Below, piece by piece: positions 1-11,996 of a DNA stretch of 64,000 bases (position 1 is the stretch's first letter; every line of letters starts with the position of its first letter). A program made the translations under genes and the position numbers. Origin of the DNA: Blattamonas nauphoetae (lineage: Eukaryota; Preaxostyla; Oxymonadida); assembly GCA_033064195.1 (NCBI GenBank), contig JARBJD010000113.1, positions 62,001 through 126,000 of the forward strand. The letters are read 5' to 3'. The notes under the pieces are model-generated. The model saw only the letters and a program-made list of their open reading frames with translations, did no database searches and had not been told where the DNA came from.

Positions 1-2
1 CC

Positions 3-248
3 TCAGCGACCCCTTCCGCTCTTTCCCAGCTCGTCACAACTGCCTTCCTCACTCCCCACTCCTCCTCACTCGCTTCTATCCCTGACCTTTGTCAATTTGA
101 TTCGGTGTTCCAGGTGTTGTCGCTTCTTTTCCGCAAATTGTCGTCGGCTGACAAGAGAAATGTTGCGACACAACTCCACCCCATTCAAGATGATCTGGTG
201 AGGAGTCGGAAGGGGAGAGCTCTTTGGGACGAGCTGGTCAAATATTGA
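3..248 (+). CDS. 3' end of a possible Pumilio-type RNA-binding protein (partial)
   Basis: An open frame enters from the left edge and ends at TGA (246-248), about 81 codons without a start in the window. The last third is leucine- and basic-rich and includes FRKLSSADKRNVATQL and DDLVRSRKGRALWDELVKY. The closing pattern (short helix, then a K/R-G-R-x-x-W turn and final helix) resembles the end of Pumilio/Nop9-like RNA-binding repeats. That reading rests on a short stretch. The protein family would bind RNA in the nucleus or nucleolus. No intron is evident. It converges with the kinase gene on the other strand. Confidence 0.35.
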   Translation, partial: SATPSALSQLVTTAFLTPHSSSLASIPDLCQFDSVFQVLSLLFRKLSSADKRNVATQLHPIQDDLVRSRKGRALWDELVKY

Positions 249-648
249 CACTTTTGCTTTTTTTTCACTTTTTTCAGTCCTGGCCCATCTCCAAGCTCGC
301 CGGGAAGGTTCATAGAATCTTACTTTGATTAAACATCTAGTCTTGTTTTTCAACGTCTTTGAACCATTTCTATTGGAAATTAGTCTTCCAGTTTCTCTCA
401 GAATCTTCTTTTTTCCTCAAAAAAAGTCTTATGGGCCAAGAAAGGTGTCAAAAGTGAATATATTTCGATGAAAAACTGATGAAGAATCCTTCAAATATCA
501 AACAATTCAGAAAAACTCTCATTTTTGCTTTCGAACAGCTTTCTTGGCTGATGAAGGGCCTGGACTGGAAGAGACGACTGTGGGAGACAATCTCATTGAT
601 TGTGCTCTGCATAAGAAAGAGACGAGATTGAAAAGAAAGTAAAGAGAA
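249..648. other. Intergenic, AT-rich
   Basis: This 400-bp spacer lies between two convergent genes. I see no convincing coding frame, repeat or RNA gene. It presumably holds the 3' untranslated ends of both neighbours. Confidence 0.6.
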
Positions 649-3600
649 TTAAGAAGAGCTATATATCAAATATTTGAAGAAAAACTCAAAATAAGAATTC
701 GAAAAACCGATCATGAAAGCGAGGACAATATCACACCGTTTTGGAGAAATCAATGAGTCGGCAACCACCTTCTTCTCCTCCTTCCTCTCCTCCACCCTCG
801 TCTTGAGATCGGCCGAGGATGTGGTTCTTGTATGTTTTGGTTGTGGCGTCTGTTTAGGAGTTTCAATTCCTGTCTTCCCATTCTTCCTGTCGTCCTCCTT
901 CTCCTTCCCCTTCTCTCCCTGTCCGACATTTCGTGGAGACACGCCTCGTTGGTTCGATTTCGCGCTGAGCGACTTCTTCTTCTCTTCCTTCACTCCACTC
1001 CCTGCATCACCCACTGGAATCGGGCTCTGCGAATAATTTGATGGGGAAGACGTTGCCGTTCGTCGGATGGAGTTCCGTTTGGTTGGGATTTCGAACTTTT
1101 CGTTTTTCTTCCCTTCCTCAGCTGTGGGCACGGTGAAGGGCATGGGAGCCAGGCGACGGGAGCTGCGAGGGTTGTCAGAGGGAAAGACAGGAGTCGAGGG
1201 TTCTTCGGGGTCGCTGGGAAGAACGGAGGAGTTGGGGAGAGGCGGGCAGGGAGGAGAATGATAATCAATGAGGAAGAAAAGAAAATAATAGAGAAGGGTG
1301 AGAATGTGGATGTCGAGAGAAATGAAGAAGGAAGAATGATGGGAGAGGGACAGGAGACACACGCGGAATATTTTGAAAGATTTGTGTTGAATGAGATTGT
1401 CCTCGTCGGAAGCTTGCTCTTTCCAGAATATATCTGTCTCGGAGAACTACGGAAAAGCGAGAAAAACATCATGGATGGCACAAAGACCGAGAAAAATGAC
1501 TTCGAAATTCCGATCACAAAACGCAGAAAGACGACTCAAAAATGAATGTTTCCTTCTCCCAAACTCGAGTGCAGAGTCGTTCTTCGATTCTTCCGTTCGA
1601 TCAGTCGGAGCTTCCATCCCAAACAATCCAGTCCAAATTCCTGCGTTGAGCATCTCGAGAAGAGCGTGCATCTCAACAGGAGGCGTATAATTGCCTTTAT
1701 TGAGTGGAGTGGACAGCGGGTTGGTGCTGTTGAAGAGAAGAGCTTCGGCGAAGATGAGATGGCGACATTGTGAAGTTGACACGATGAACGGTTCGTAGTC
1801 AAGCGAGAATGGGGCAAGGACTTTGTGGTGAATGGGGGCTGAAGGGGAGAGGGGAGAAAAGAAGAGAGAGGGGGATGAGGCGATGAAAGTGGCAGACAGA
1901 TACGGGGAGATCGAGAATGTGAGAGTGGCGTGTTGATTGGGGTTGAGAGTGAGGAACGTCGAATGGGAATGGGAGAAGCGGTGCTGGAAGAATAATGGAG
2001 TCATAATGAACAATAAGAGGAACAAGGACAGATGGAAGAGGTGACCCAAAATGAACGCTTTGTGCAAACCTCATCGTGGACATTGGCGTTATAGGCGGAG
2101 TGTCGGCCCAGTTAAGGTCAGTATTCATTAATTCCTCATCTGCCTCTCTCATTCCATCGAAGTATGGATGGAGAAGAGCCTCTTTCGCACTCAGCCTTTC
2201 CCGGGGATCCCAAGCAAGCAATTTCACCAAAAGAGATAATGGGGTGGCAGGAAAAGAGACGTTCTTCTCCACAAAATGATCGTGCCACGCGAGGAAGATT
2301 GGTGAAGACATGACTTCGAGAAGTTCTGGAGTGGCGTTGGGAGGTGTGCAAACGGGGAATTCGTGCGATTCCTGCGGTGAGAGGGTTGTTGCGAGAGATT
2401 TGAGATATCTGATTGCCTATGGGGAGAATTAAAGGAGAAAGATGGAGACTTTGTCGTTGTCGTATTGTGTGAGCGTTTTATCATCCGGAACACCGAGTCG
2501 TTCCACAATAAGGTGAAGTTGGTGAAGATCTGATAGAGAAGAAGTGGTTTTCCAGATAAATAGAAAATGGGGGAACAAACAGTCTCGACCCGGAAAGAGC
2601 GGAGAACGAGTGAAAAACTCGGCGAAAAGACAACCGACACTCCACATATCAGCTGAATACATCAGAAACAGATGAAAATGGGCAGAAGGATGGGATAAGA
2701 TGTGACTTGACGAATGTGAAAGAAACAGACATTCCACTCCATAGTTGCTGCTACCAAGAACGATTTCAGGAGCTCGATACCATCTACACGAGAGATAGAA
2801 GAGAATAAAGTGGATGAAAAGGAACGTACCTTGTTGCAACATATTCAGTGAGCATTTTTGATCCGAGATCTTGGTTGGGGAGAACAGGGCGAGCGAGACC
2901 AAAATCTGTAATCTGGAGGGAAAGAGAAGAGCATTGTGAAGAATGAGATGAGAGATGGAACGGTGGGAGAGCGGGAGATGAGAGAATGAAAAAGGAGTGT
3001 GTTTAACAAGAAAAAGAACAAGAATGATGAACAAGATAGAAAACCTTGACTGTGCAATCTTTATTCACGAGAATGTTCCCTGGTTTCTACAAACGACAGA
3101 AAATGGAAAAAGATCTTTTCTAGAAGTAGGCAAAGAACACACAAGATCTCGGTGCATGATGCCCTGTTCATGCATGAACGCCACACCAAGGAGCATCTGA
3201 TACGTTAGATAACAGATCTGAGAGAGACAAATGAGGAGGAACCCGAAAAGAAGAGTTGATGGATAGATCGACGAAACGAGTAGGAAGAAACCTGGTCGTC
3301 GGAAAGCTTGTGATTTGACTTGAGAACATGATGGAGGTCACTGTCCATCAGGTCCAGAACGAAATAGACATCGGTAAATACGTCAAAAAGTGAGTCAGGT
3401 GACGATGACTCAGTATTCGAATGGTTTGCATGTTTGGACAATACAGAAGGGAGAGATTGGGGTTTGGGAGAAGGGAACGGAAGAGGGGTGTTAGAAGAAT
3501 CAGTGGGGGACGAGGCGGGATTTGGTGAGTTTGATGGTGCTGACAAGATGATATCTTGAAGTGATACAATCTAAGAAGAAGAACGAGGGAGTGAAGTGAA

Positions 3601-4012
3601 GACGGCAGAGAGGGAAAGAGGACGAAGTGGTTGTGATGGATTTCGGAAAGGAACAGACATTGGGATGGATGAGTCGTTTGAGAAGGCGAATCTCGCGAAG
3701 GGTTCGTTTTGCATCGGTTCGCGATTGGAATGCTTTGCTTGCTTTTTTAACGGCTCGGTTTTCGCCTGTCACGGAATCATGGACGGATCTGTGTGAAGTG
3801 ATGGCCAGGACAGAGGATGAGAAGTCAGTGGAGAAAGTAATGCGGAGAATGAATGCAGAGAGAATGAAAGAATGTGGAAGTCATTAGACGCAGAAAAATG
3901 TCAAGTGCGTCGATGAAACGACGACATACAGAACTACACCATAGGAACCTTTTCCTATGATTTTCAGCGGTGTATACCGCTCTGGGAGCGAAAAAGAAGA
4001 AATTCCTGACAT
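649..4012 (-). CDS. MAP kinase, TEY class, at least ten exons
   Basis: A serine/threonine kinase of the MAP kinase family. Translated exons on the minus strand: 4012-3930, 3788-3659, 3570-3292, 3217-3143, 3086-3045, 2912-2830, 2783-2731, 2652-2581, 2529-2450, 2416-2070. All junction phases agree. In order they give the glycine loop GKGSYGVV, catalytic lysine [31 protein letters not shown], activation loop TEYVATRWYRAPE, DMWSVGC, FPGRDYLHQL and [20 protein letters not shown], so the kinase domain is complete with a TEY dual-phosphorylation site. A typical post-kinase MAPK segment (SLDYEPF...[11 protein letters not shown]) lies near 1700-1830, but its splice junction could not be fixed. A Ser/Lys-rich tail near 649-1260 is plausible. 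Introns run from 33 (2417-2449) to 141 nt. The start was chosen because exon 1 opens just upstream of the glycine loop. Confidence 0.88.
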
Positions 4013-4189
4013 AGGAGGAATGCGCGAACTCGCGTTCACGTACGTGAACGAAGAAAGAAGATCATCCCATTTAGAGAAAAAATGTTCAACGTCTGAGTGA
4101 AGTGAAAGGAAGAATGACCATGGAAGGAAGATTATTCATCATGGAGATCACAAAGAAAGAAATGAATCGCCTGAAAAACAGAATTTCTA

Positions 4190-6163
4190 TCAAAATTTGG
4201 GTTCGAAAGTTTTCTGAACCACATGTCCAGATTTTGTGCGGTTACCAGACTGAGTCTTCTTCGAAGTCGGCTCTGCGGATGCTGCTGTCTTATTTTCACT
4301 TTTCTTCGTCTGTTTGGTTGGTTTAGGCTTCTGTGGCGGTGGCTGCAGGAAGGTGATGTGAGAAACGAGAATCAGACTGTATAATCAGGTTGAAGAACAT
4401 GTCCCTTATCCGACGTGCCAACAGTCGTCAGTGCACTCTTGAACGCCTTCGAGGGAGGAGGGGTGGACGAACTGGAAACGAGTGATTTGATCCCTGGGAA
4501 TGGACACCATAACAAGGAGAGGGAAAATCAGACTGCTTTTAGGTGCGGTTTTCTTTGCAAATCGCTCGGCTCGTTTGTCAGAGGCCAAATCGCTATAGAC
4601 TGGCGATGGTTTCGGTTTTGGTTTAGACACTGACGACGGAAAGTGGGAATAAAATGGGACATAATGAAAGAATAAGATAGACAAAAGTGAGATGAAGAAG
4701 TTAAGGGGGAGGTGATACCTCGCGGGGCAGAATGAGCGGGAGGTTGGTGGGTTGGACGTGGTTGGAGTGGAATGGCTCGCTGTGCTGCAGGTTTGGCTTT
4801 TTCCACTCGAAGAGGCATTGGAGGGAAGCCATTTGCTTTGAAATAGCAACAAGTTCGGATGGAAGACAGAAAGAGATGGGCCAGCAGGAAAAAGACACCT
4901 TCAAAGTATTCAGCGATAAACTCGTTCATGGGACAGTTAGATTGGATGTGGTGGGTGCATTCATCTTCTGATTGCGACTCGTATTGATGGCAGAGTGGAC
5001 AGATGAACTTGAATGAAGGTTCCCGAGAGTCTTCAGAAAAAGAATTGTGGATTCTTAAAAAACATTTGGGATGAACAAACTGCGAGTTGGAGCTGTTGTA
5101 TGTTCGGAATTTGTCTTGACTGTTGGATTGGACGTGTATATGTTCCCAGACGGCGTGCTTCCAAAGAAATCTCCTGAGCAAGAGGAATACAGCGACAAAA
5201 GCAAGAAATACCAAGAGCTGCTGCTCGCATGTTGTCAAGACTCTCTTCTGGTGTGCGTTGGCGAGGAGCGGGCGGCTCAAGGACATGCTCAGCACATCCA
5301 GAGTGAAGATGAAGCATCAGGACTGGATGGACGGAAATACGAAAAGTGAAGAGAAAGAGATTGGAAGAGTGATGAGAATTGACAAACATTTCACCAAAAC
5401 ACGTTGATGGCAAACGTCACAAAGATCTGTTCTGTTTCCACATTCTTCAATGTGATCTATGATTCACAGATTGAAAAAGGGAGGAAGGAGCAAATAGGTG
5501 ACAAGATGAAGAGAACAAGGCTCATACTTGGATCTGTATGCGGAAAGAGGTCAATTTCGCAGTACGGACACTGCCCGAGAATTCTGCATTGACATTCATC
5601 TTTCTGATGCAATTCAAGAAAATATTGATCAATTTGCATGTGACAGAGTTCGCATTCGACCTAAAACCAGTTCAGAACTGAGATGAAGATGAGAACTGAT
5701 TGCAGACACTCTGGTGAGATTCAGCATAATGTTCATCGAGGGCCTACAGAACACACAAGAATAGAATGAGAGAAAGTCAAATAACTGACTGTTTTTTGGA
5801 CAGGCTCGCCGCATTTCGGACAGAGGATGATGAATCGAGTGCAGTAGGTCACATGTCGCTCAAAATTGGCAGCGATGTCCTGGTGACAATTTGGACAGCA
5901 TTGTGTCATTGAAACAAGCTGTGAATCGGCAGGTCCGACTTTAGATGATAGACTTCGGATCCAACCACAATCATTTTGGAGATTCGATAGAAACGATCTG
6001 TTTGCAGTTCTGAGGCATCCCAATCACAACGTACCCGCGTTAGAAGGATGCCATCAGATCGAAATGGAGGAACACAGAAGTTCAAGAAGTTCCCATTATT
6101 CTTGTAGTCTCGATCAGATCGTGAAGGACCAAACGCTAACTGCAATACTATTGATACATTCAT
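4190..6163 (-). CDS. TRAF-type zinc-finger protein, XAF1/TRAFD1-like, with a membrane segment
   Basis: A multi-exon gene. Exons encode TQCCPNCHQDIAANFERH, then TRFIILCPKCGEPVQKT, ALDEHYAESHQS, VECELCHMQIDQYFLELHQ, CQCRILGQCPYCEIDLFPH and HIEECGNRTDLCDVCHQRVL. The spacing of Cys/His pairs and the NFxxH...YCxRFxxLCPxCxEP signature match the N-terminal zinc-finger array of XAF1/TRAFD1. A hydrophobic stretch (LLVFLAFVAVFLLLRRFLW) near 5190 looks like a transmembrane helix and is not usual for that family. A further finger (FICPLCHQY...CTHHIQSNC) and Pro/Lys-rich exons follow, with stop at 4192-4190. The proposed first exon (6163-5954) joins through a 35-nt intron (5919-5953); the alternative start is the ATG at 5909. 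TRAF-type fingers usually mediate protein-protein contacts; the role here is unknown. Confidence 0.68.
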
Positions 6164-9100
6164 GATTCATTTGGGAATATTTCTACTCTTTATTCGGACC
6201 ACCTCCCCGAGGTCATTGTCACTATCCCCCTTCTCACCTTCCCCGTCGCAAGACGACAACAATCGAAAAAACCACGTCTTTGTCGAAAACTCGCTCGTTC
6301 TTCAATGCAGTACAGTCTATACGGACACGAATGTTTCGCTATCAGGTGTCCCAATGCGACCAGCTTTGAATATTGAAGAAAGGGGATTCTTCATTGTTCT
6401 GAACTCTTCATTCTCTCTCGCCTCTTTGTCGTTATGGCCAACCCACCTTCTTGCCCAAATCACGAACTCCTTCTGCTCTCTCTCAAATTGTGATCTCCAT
6501 GTCTGCACAACCTCACCATTTGATGCAGTCTCGAGTGTGATTCGATTGAAAAGATTGTCATTTGAGAGCGACACAGGAACAATCGACAGTGTTGTGACAA
6601 GCAGGAGCCAGAACAATACCATTCATATGCTGGCATCATCGCTATGGAACATGACAGTGATGTCTGGAGAGTCTTTCTTTGGAGGGAACAAAACCGACAC
6701 TCGACTGTCATCGACGACCTTCTGGAATGTGACCAGATCCTCTCTGACTTCCTCTCCGGCAGTCTCTGTTGCAGACCGGACGATGATTCTGGGATCGGAG
6801 TTTGGGTACGTGTGGAACGGAATTGATGGAACAATTGTTCGTCGATTTTGCGACACGCCCCGTTTTCTGGCGCAGAACACAACATTCCGGAATGGAGTGT
6901 ATGAGGAGAAGATATTTACGTCACCTCAAACGCTTTCGGACATCTCGAATACCTTCATCAAATGCACCTTCTCTGACTGCTCCTCTTCGTCGAGTGGCGG
7001 CAGCTTATCGGCATCCTACATCGCCCTCTCATCATCAATCGACCTTACTCTGAAGAATTGCACGTTTGAATCGTCACAGTCAAGCAAGAACGGAGGAGCC
7101 ATCGCCATCATTCTCGATGGATCAAACAACGAAGAATGCCGTCTCACTGTCGATATAAAAGTCTGCAACTTCTCAAATACCACAGCTCGTACGGGGGAAG
7201 GTGGAGCTATCTTTATCAACGTTCGGGGAGAAGCAAAATGCGATGGGTCATTCGTGATGAACAATTCGACCATGACCAACTGTACCTCGAGAATGGGTGG
7301 ATGTATCCGCTCATCAATCTCTACCACGAAATCATTTTCGTTTCTGATGGATGTCTTCTCTATCTCAGATTCAACAGCTGAGAAGGGAGGTGCAATCGCT
7401 CATGAAATCTTGCTCTCAACGATATCGTCATTTTCAGTCAAGAACGGTAAGTTCCTCGACTGTTATTCGGATTACGGGGGGTCTTTGATGTTTATCATCC
7501 ACGAATGTCTCAAAATCTCAATCGCAGAAACGCATTTCAATCGATCGAGTTCAACCCAGGATGGTGGCTGTATTCACATCAAACACCGCAAATCTGCATC
7601 TAATATCCCTTTTTCTGTGGTCTTCTCCGATCTTATCGTCGAAAATTGCTCGGCAACCCATGAGGGTGGCTTCCTCCATCTCGTCCAGGACAGTTTCACA
7701 ATGGAAGAAGAATCAACCATCTCATGCGATCATATCATTGCCACACGCTGCTCTGCTGGATATTATGGCGGATTCTTCTCCTTTTCTGAAACGAAATGCA
7801 CGAACCTCTCAATTTCGTCTTCACACTTCAATAATATCTACGCGGTGGATAGCGGAGCCTTCATGTCTTGTTTGGATCGTCTCTCGCGCGATCCCCATCT
7901 CCCTCTCACCGTCTCCATCTCCAATGTCATCTTCTCGGACCTGTCGTCAAGGATTGGCTGTCTTTTCCATTCGGAAGCACGATACGAGGTGTCCTCCCTC
8001 TCTCTCACTCTCAACAACGTGACAGCCGAAAAGATTGAAAGCTCGAGCGATATTTATGGAGCGCTGATCAATTTTGTCCCATCCAATGTTTCTGTGATGC
8101 CCAAATGTGTCATCAAGAATTGCCATTTCACACAAGACTCGTTTGCTTCGTCGCCTCTGATTTATCAACGTGAAGGAACACTGCGATTGGAGTCAACAAT
8201 CATTCTCGACCATAGTGTCCAGAACAAGATGATGCTCAACCTCTCGCTGAACACAAAACTGTCTCTGAACAAGTGCCAGCTGATCAGCTCTGCCTCTCGA
8301 CAGATTGAACAGAAATACAACTTGATCAGCGGTCCAATCGGACAAGACAACTTCATCGAATGCTCGGAAGTGGTGTTCTCTGTGCACAGTCCCACGTGCG
8401 ATGGCTACCTCGTTCTCTTTGACTCCCTCCCCGCCAACGTCGAGACACTGTTCGAATCGTGTGTGGACACATCGACAGAGAATTCATTCTCATCAATCGT
8501 TGACCAGACTGGAAATACCTCGTACGTCGACCGCTCTAACAATCTTGAGGTGTATGTCGATGAAGAAAAAGGACATGACTCGAACATGTGTGGATTTCCC
8601 TTCAATCCATGCCAGTCAATCAATTTCGCGAGTCGTATATATCCTCGCCTTGCCTTCTCAATTTCAGCTGTCGGCTTTTTTTCATCTCCTGTCCATCCAA
8701 TCGTCCTCACATCGCCGTGCATGCGCCTCACATCACGTCCAACAAAAAATGAAAGTCGAGCCACTCTCAAGTTCACGTTGTCTACGGATCCGATTCTCCA
8801 AGCACCTCACAATCCATTTGAACTGTCGAACTTGGTCTTGATTCTCAACACAAACCGAATTAACGGAGTGTTCTTCAAAACTGGACGGAGTTCGACTCGT
8901 GTCCGCAGTATTCTCGTCCACTACACTGAACAACACCGCATCTCACTCTTCCTCCTCGCTCACATCTCCACCTCCACATTTGAGATTGATCTCGATTCCC
9001 CCGATCTCCCTCTGACCAACATCGTTCTTTTCTCATCCAATTCCGCAGTCTCTATCGTTGAGAGGTCAACTTTCAAAGATCTCGTCCTTGCTGGCTCGTC

Positions 9101-11773
9101 AACTTTTCTTGGTGCTTCGAAACATACAGTCATCACAAATTCATCATTCCAAACGATCAAATCAACTGAGTCGTTCTTCCGCCTCTCTTCATCAACATTT
9201 GATCTCAACAACACACTCTTCCAATTCTGTGAAATTGAATCAGAAGCTCTGATTGTGGTGGACGAGGGATCAATCCTCAATGTTCACTCTTCGACGTTTG
9301 AGAGCTGCAGTGGGCGAGAAGCTGGTGTGGCACTTTTCAAAACGAACACAAACAAAGAATCGTCATTCACCGAAGTGAACTTGATCAACAATCGTGTCTC
9401 TCGCCAGAACGGGATTGATGAAGCGACGTCTTCACTTTTCGGAAATGACTTGACAATCCGAGGCGACCCACAGCTCGTGAACATCTCGAACAGTCGATCG
9501 TCGTCGTTCTTCCCGCGTGTCGTTGTTGGTGATTCAGACAGTGTGAAAGTTGTTGACATGTTTGCTCAAAATCAAACTGTGTTCCATCTGAAGAACTCTG
9601 GAAGCGACGATTTCAAATGTGGAAGTGAACTTGCTGCTTGCTGTACTCTGCAATACACGATCGGTGTGACAAACGAGACGAACGCGAAAGAGTGGATGAC
9701 GACGCTTTGTCCGTTTGGTCCGTTCAGCGAAGTTCGTGTGTTTGTTGTTCGACGAAGCATTGTGATGGATGGACGTGGACTGTGCGAATTGGATGCTCCT
9801 TGTGAGGGAGACGAAGTGATGTTTTCAGTGGAAGACAGCTCAGTGATTTTTCGTCAAATTGTGTTTCGACTGACTCGAGCTGTGTATGGACGGTTCATCT
9901 GGTCGTCGAAATCAGCGTTGGAATTGATGAATTGTTCGGTGTCTTCATTCATTCCTGTTGCTGTTATTTCATCACCTGACTCGTCCCTCCACTCTCTCTT
10001 CTCTGTTGAATCTGGATCATTGGTCGTTTCTCGACTGCGGTGTGACAACTTCCAATCAACTCTCCACTCGTCCACTCTTCTCTTCGTCGACCGAGCTGAC
10101 TTCAATCTCAGAAACACACAATTGTCATATCTGTCCGCCGTGTCTGATAATGGATTGATGTGTGGGACAGTCCAACACACTCACTTCGATATCGACGATG
10201 TCTTGTTTGAAGCACTGACAACACCATCGAATTGTGGAATGCTGAACCTGGAAGTGATTGACGATGGATCTATGTCTCTCCGAAACACGGCATTCTCGAA
10301 CCTGTACATCACATCTCCTCTCATCTCGCTCATTCTTCTTCCTCACTCCACTCGCCGAACGGCAACAGGATTGATGTGGATGTATCCTCTCTTATTGTTC
10401 GATCCTGCCGTGGACCAGAAGTCACAGGATCGATTCTGTTTGTTGACAATCCTCAGAACATGCAATGGACACTCTCAGAACCAACGACTCGGCAATTTCT
10501 GACAGAGATTGAATGGGACTCGTTTGTCGAGAAGCGAGGCGCAGACGAAGCCCGAAGTCTCTTCGACGATCGAATTCTTCCTCTTCCGCAGTATCTGATC
10601 GATGAGAATGTGTTTAATGAAGTGATTAACTGTGGAACAGAATTCTTGCCATGCCGTTCAATCGAGTTCGCAATTGGTCGAATTCATCCTCATCGAACGA
10701 ATGCTGTTGGAGTGATTCTGATGTCGTCAGTTGATTTGAAGGAACAACTGTCAGACAGGCGATGCTGGTTTGTGGATGGGTCTGGGAAGACAGTGACGAT
10801 TGTGGGAGGAGTTGTTGATAGTGGTGGAGCGATTGTGGTTCGGGAGAGATTTGAGCTGTTGTCGATTGTTGTGTCACTTCCTGCGAACTCGAAATCGCTT
10901 GGGAAGACAGTTGGGATCATCGAATGCTGTTCTGGAACTCTGTCGATGCGAGAAGTGGCCGTGCTTCAGACGACGATGAGTGTTGATTTTGATCGAGTGA
11001 TTGTGTTTGGAGTTGACGCTCACGTGAGTATTTCAGATTGCGAGCTGAGCCGACTCTCGACTGCGGCTGGAATGATCTCTCTCACTTTCACATCGAACAC
11101 GAAAACACCATCTTTCCTGTTTCGGAATGTGTCGTTTGTGAACTGCCAGCCGTCGCATGCTGTCAGGATTGGACTCACTTTCTCGTCTAAGCATAGGAAT
11201 GTGAAGATTCGAGATCACTTTGAGAAGATTCGGCTGGACTGGAAGCATCCTGAATGGTACTGGCTTCGGGTGGGAGAGAAGGAGTCGTCGTTCGTGTTTG
11301 ATGTGGTTGTGCATCCCGCGATTTGGGTTGGACTTGGAGTGGCTGGCCTCGTCGCCCTGTTCATCGTTCCTTGGCTGCTGTGCACGCCAGCGATGTTCCC
11401 TTTGATGCTGTGCTATCGTCGCCGGCACAGCCGAGCCGATCCATCGAATGGCTCGCACTGCTGCAAATGTCTGCTTCCTGATGGAGGCCGAGGCCAGAGG
11501 GAACACGAGCCGTGGGATGTTGTTCATTTGCTGAATGGGATTCCGAGTGAATATCGATATGCGACGATCACAGATGCGAAAACGAGACTTCAGATTGCTG
11601 GAGAAGACGGGGACCGGCCAATCACCCCATCTCATCGGAAACGGGGATTGAGTGAGAAGATGGAAGTGGATGTTGATGTGAAACAAGCTCTGAACAACAG
11701 GAATCCCTCGAGTGATTCAGACTCAGAGGATGTCCTGGACTCATCGGATGAATCAGAGGAGGAGATCGTCTGA
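6162..11773 (+). pseudogene. Giant beta-helix surface protein, copy 1 of 3, frameshifted
   Basis: The first member of the tandem array. Two overlapping frames (6162-10502 and 10376-11773) together cover the full 1,865-residue relatives downstream. Alignment with copy 3 shows one base missing at about 10331-10340, inside the run coding LISLTLSSSL, which shifts the frame; it may be a real lesion or a read error. The N-terminus (MIHLGIFLLFIRTTS) looks like a signal peptide. The body has many short beta-strand turns with GGAIAI, GGAIFI and GGFLHL motifs typical of right-handed parallel beta-helix proteins. A transmembrane helix (VGLGVAGLVALFIVPWLL) is followed by a Cys-rich then acidic, Ser-rich cytosolic tail ending in SEEEIV. 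Likely a cell-surface protein; the ligand is unknown. Confidence 0.8.
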
Positions 11774-11996
11774 CTCCACTCTCTTTTGAAACTCTCTGTC
11801 TTCATTTTTTTCACCTCACCACTCATTTCTTGATTCATCCTTCTTGAATTGTATGTCGCTGTGTTTAAAGTGATTCATCTGATCAAACTGATTGTAGCAG
11901 TTCGTCGACCACAAATCTTCGTGGAAAACGTGTTTATTTAGTTTGAAATGGAGAGAGAAAGATGGATAAAACAATCCCATTATTATTGTTTTCTGG

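Noticed and set aside
713-1545. Plus-strand frames opposite the kinase tail
   Set aside because: They mirror low-complexity Ser/Lys-rich minus-strand sequence; no domain or splice support.
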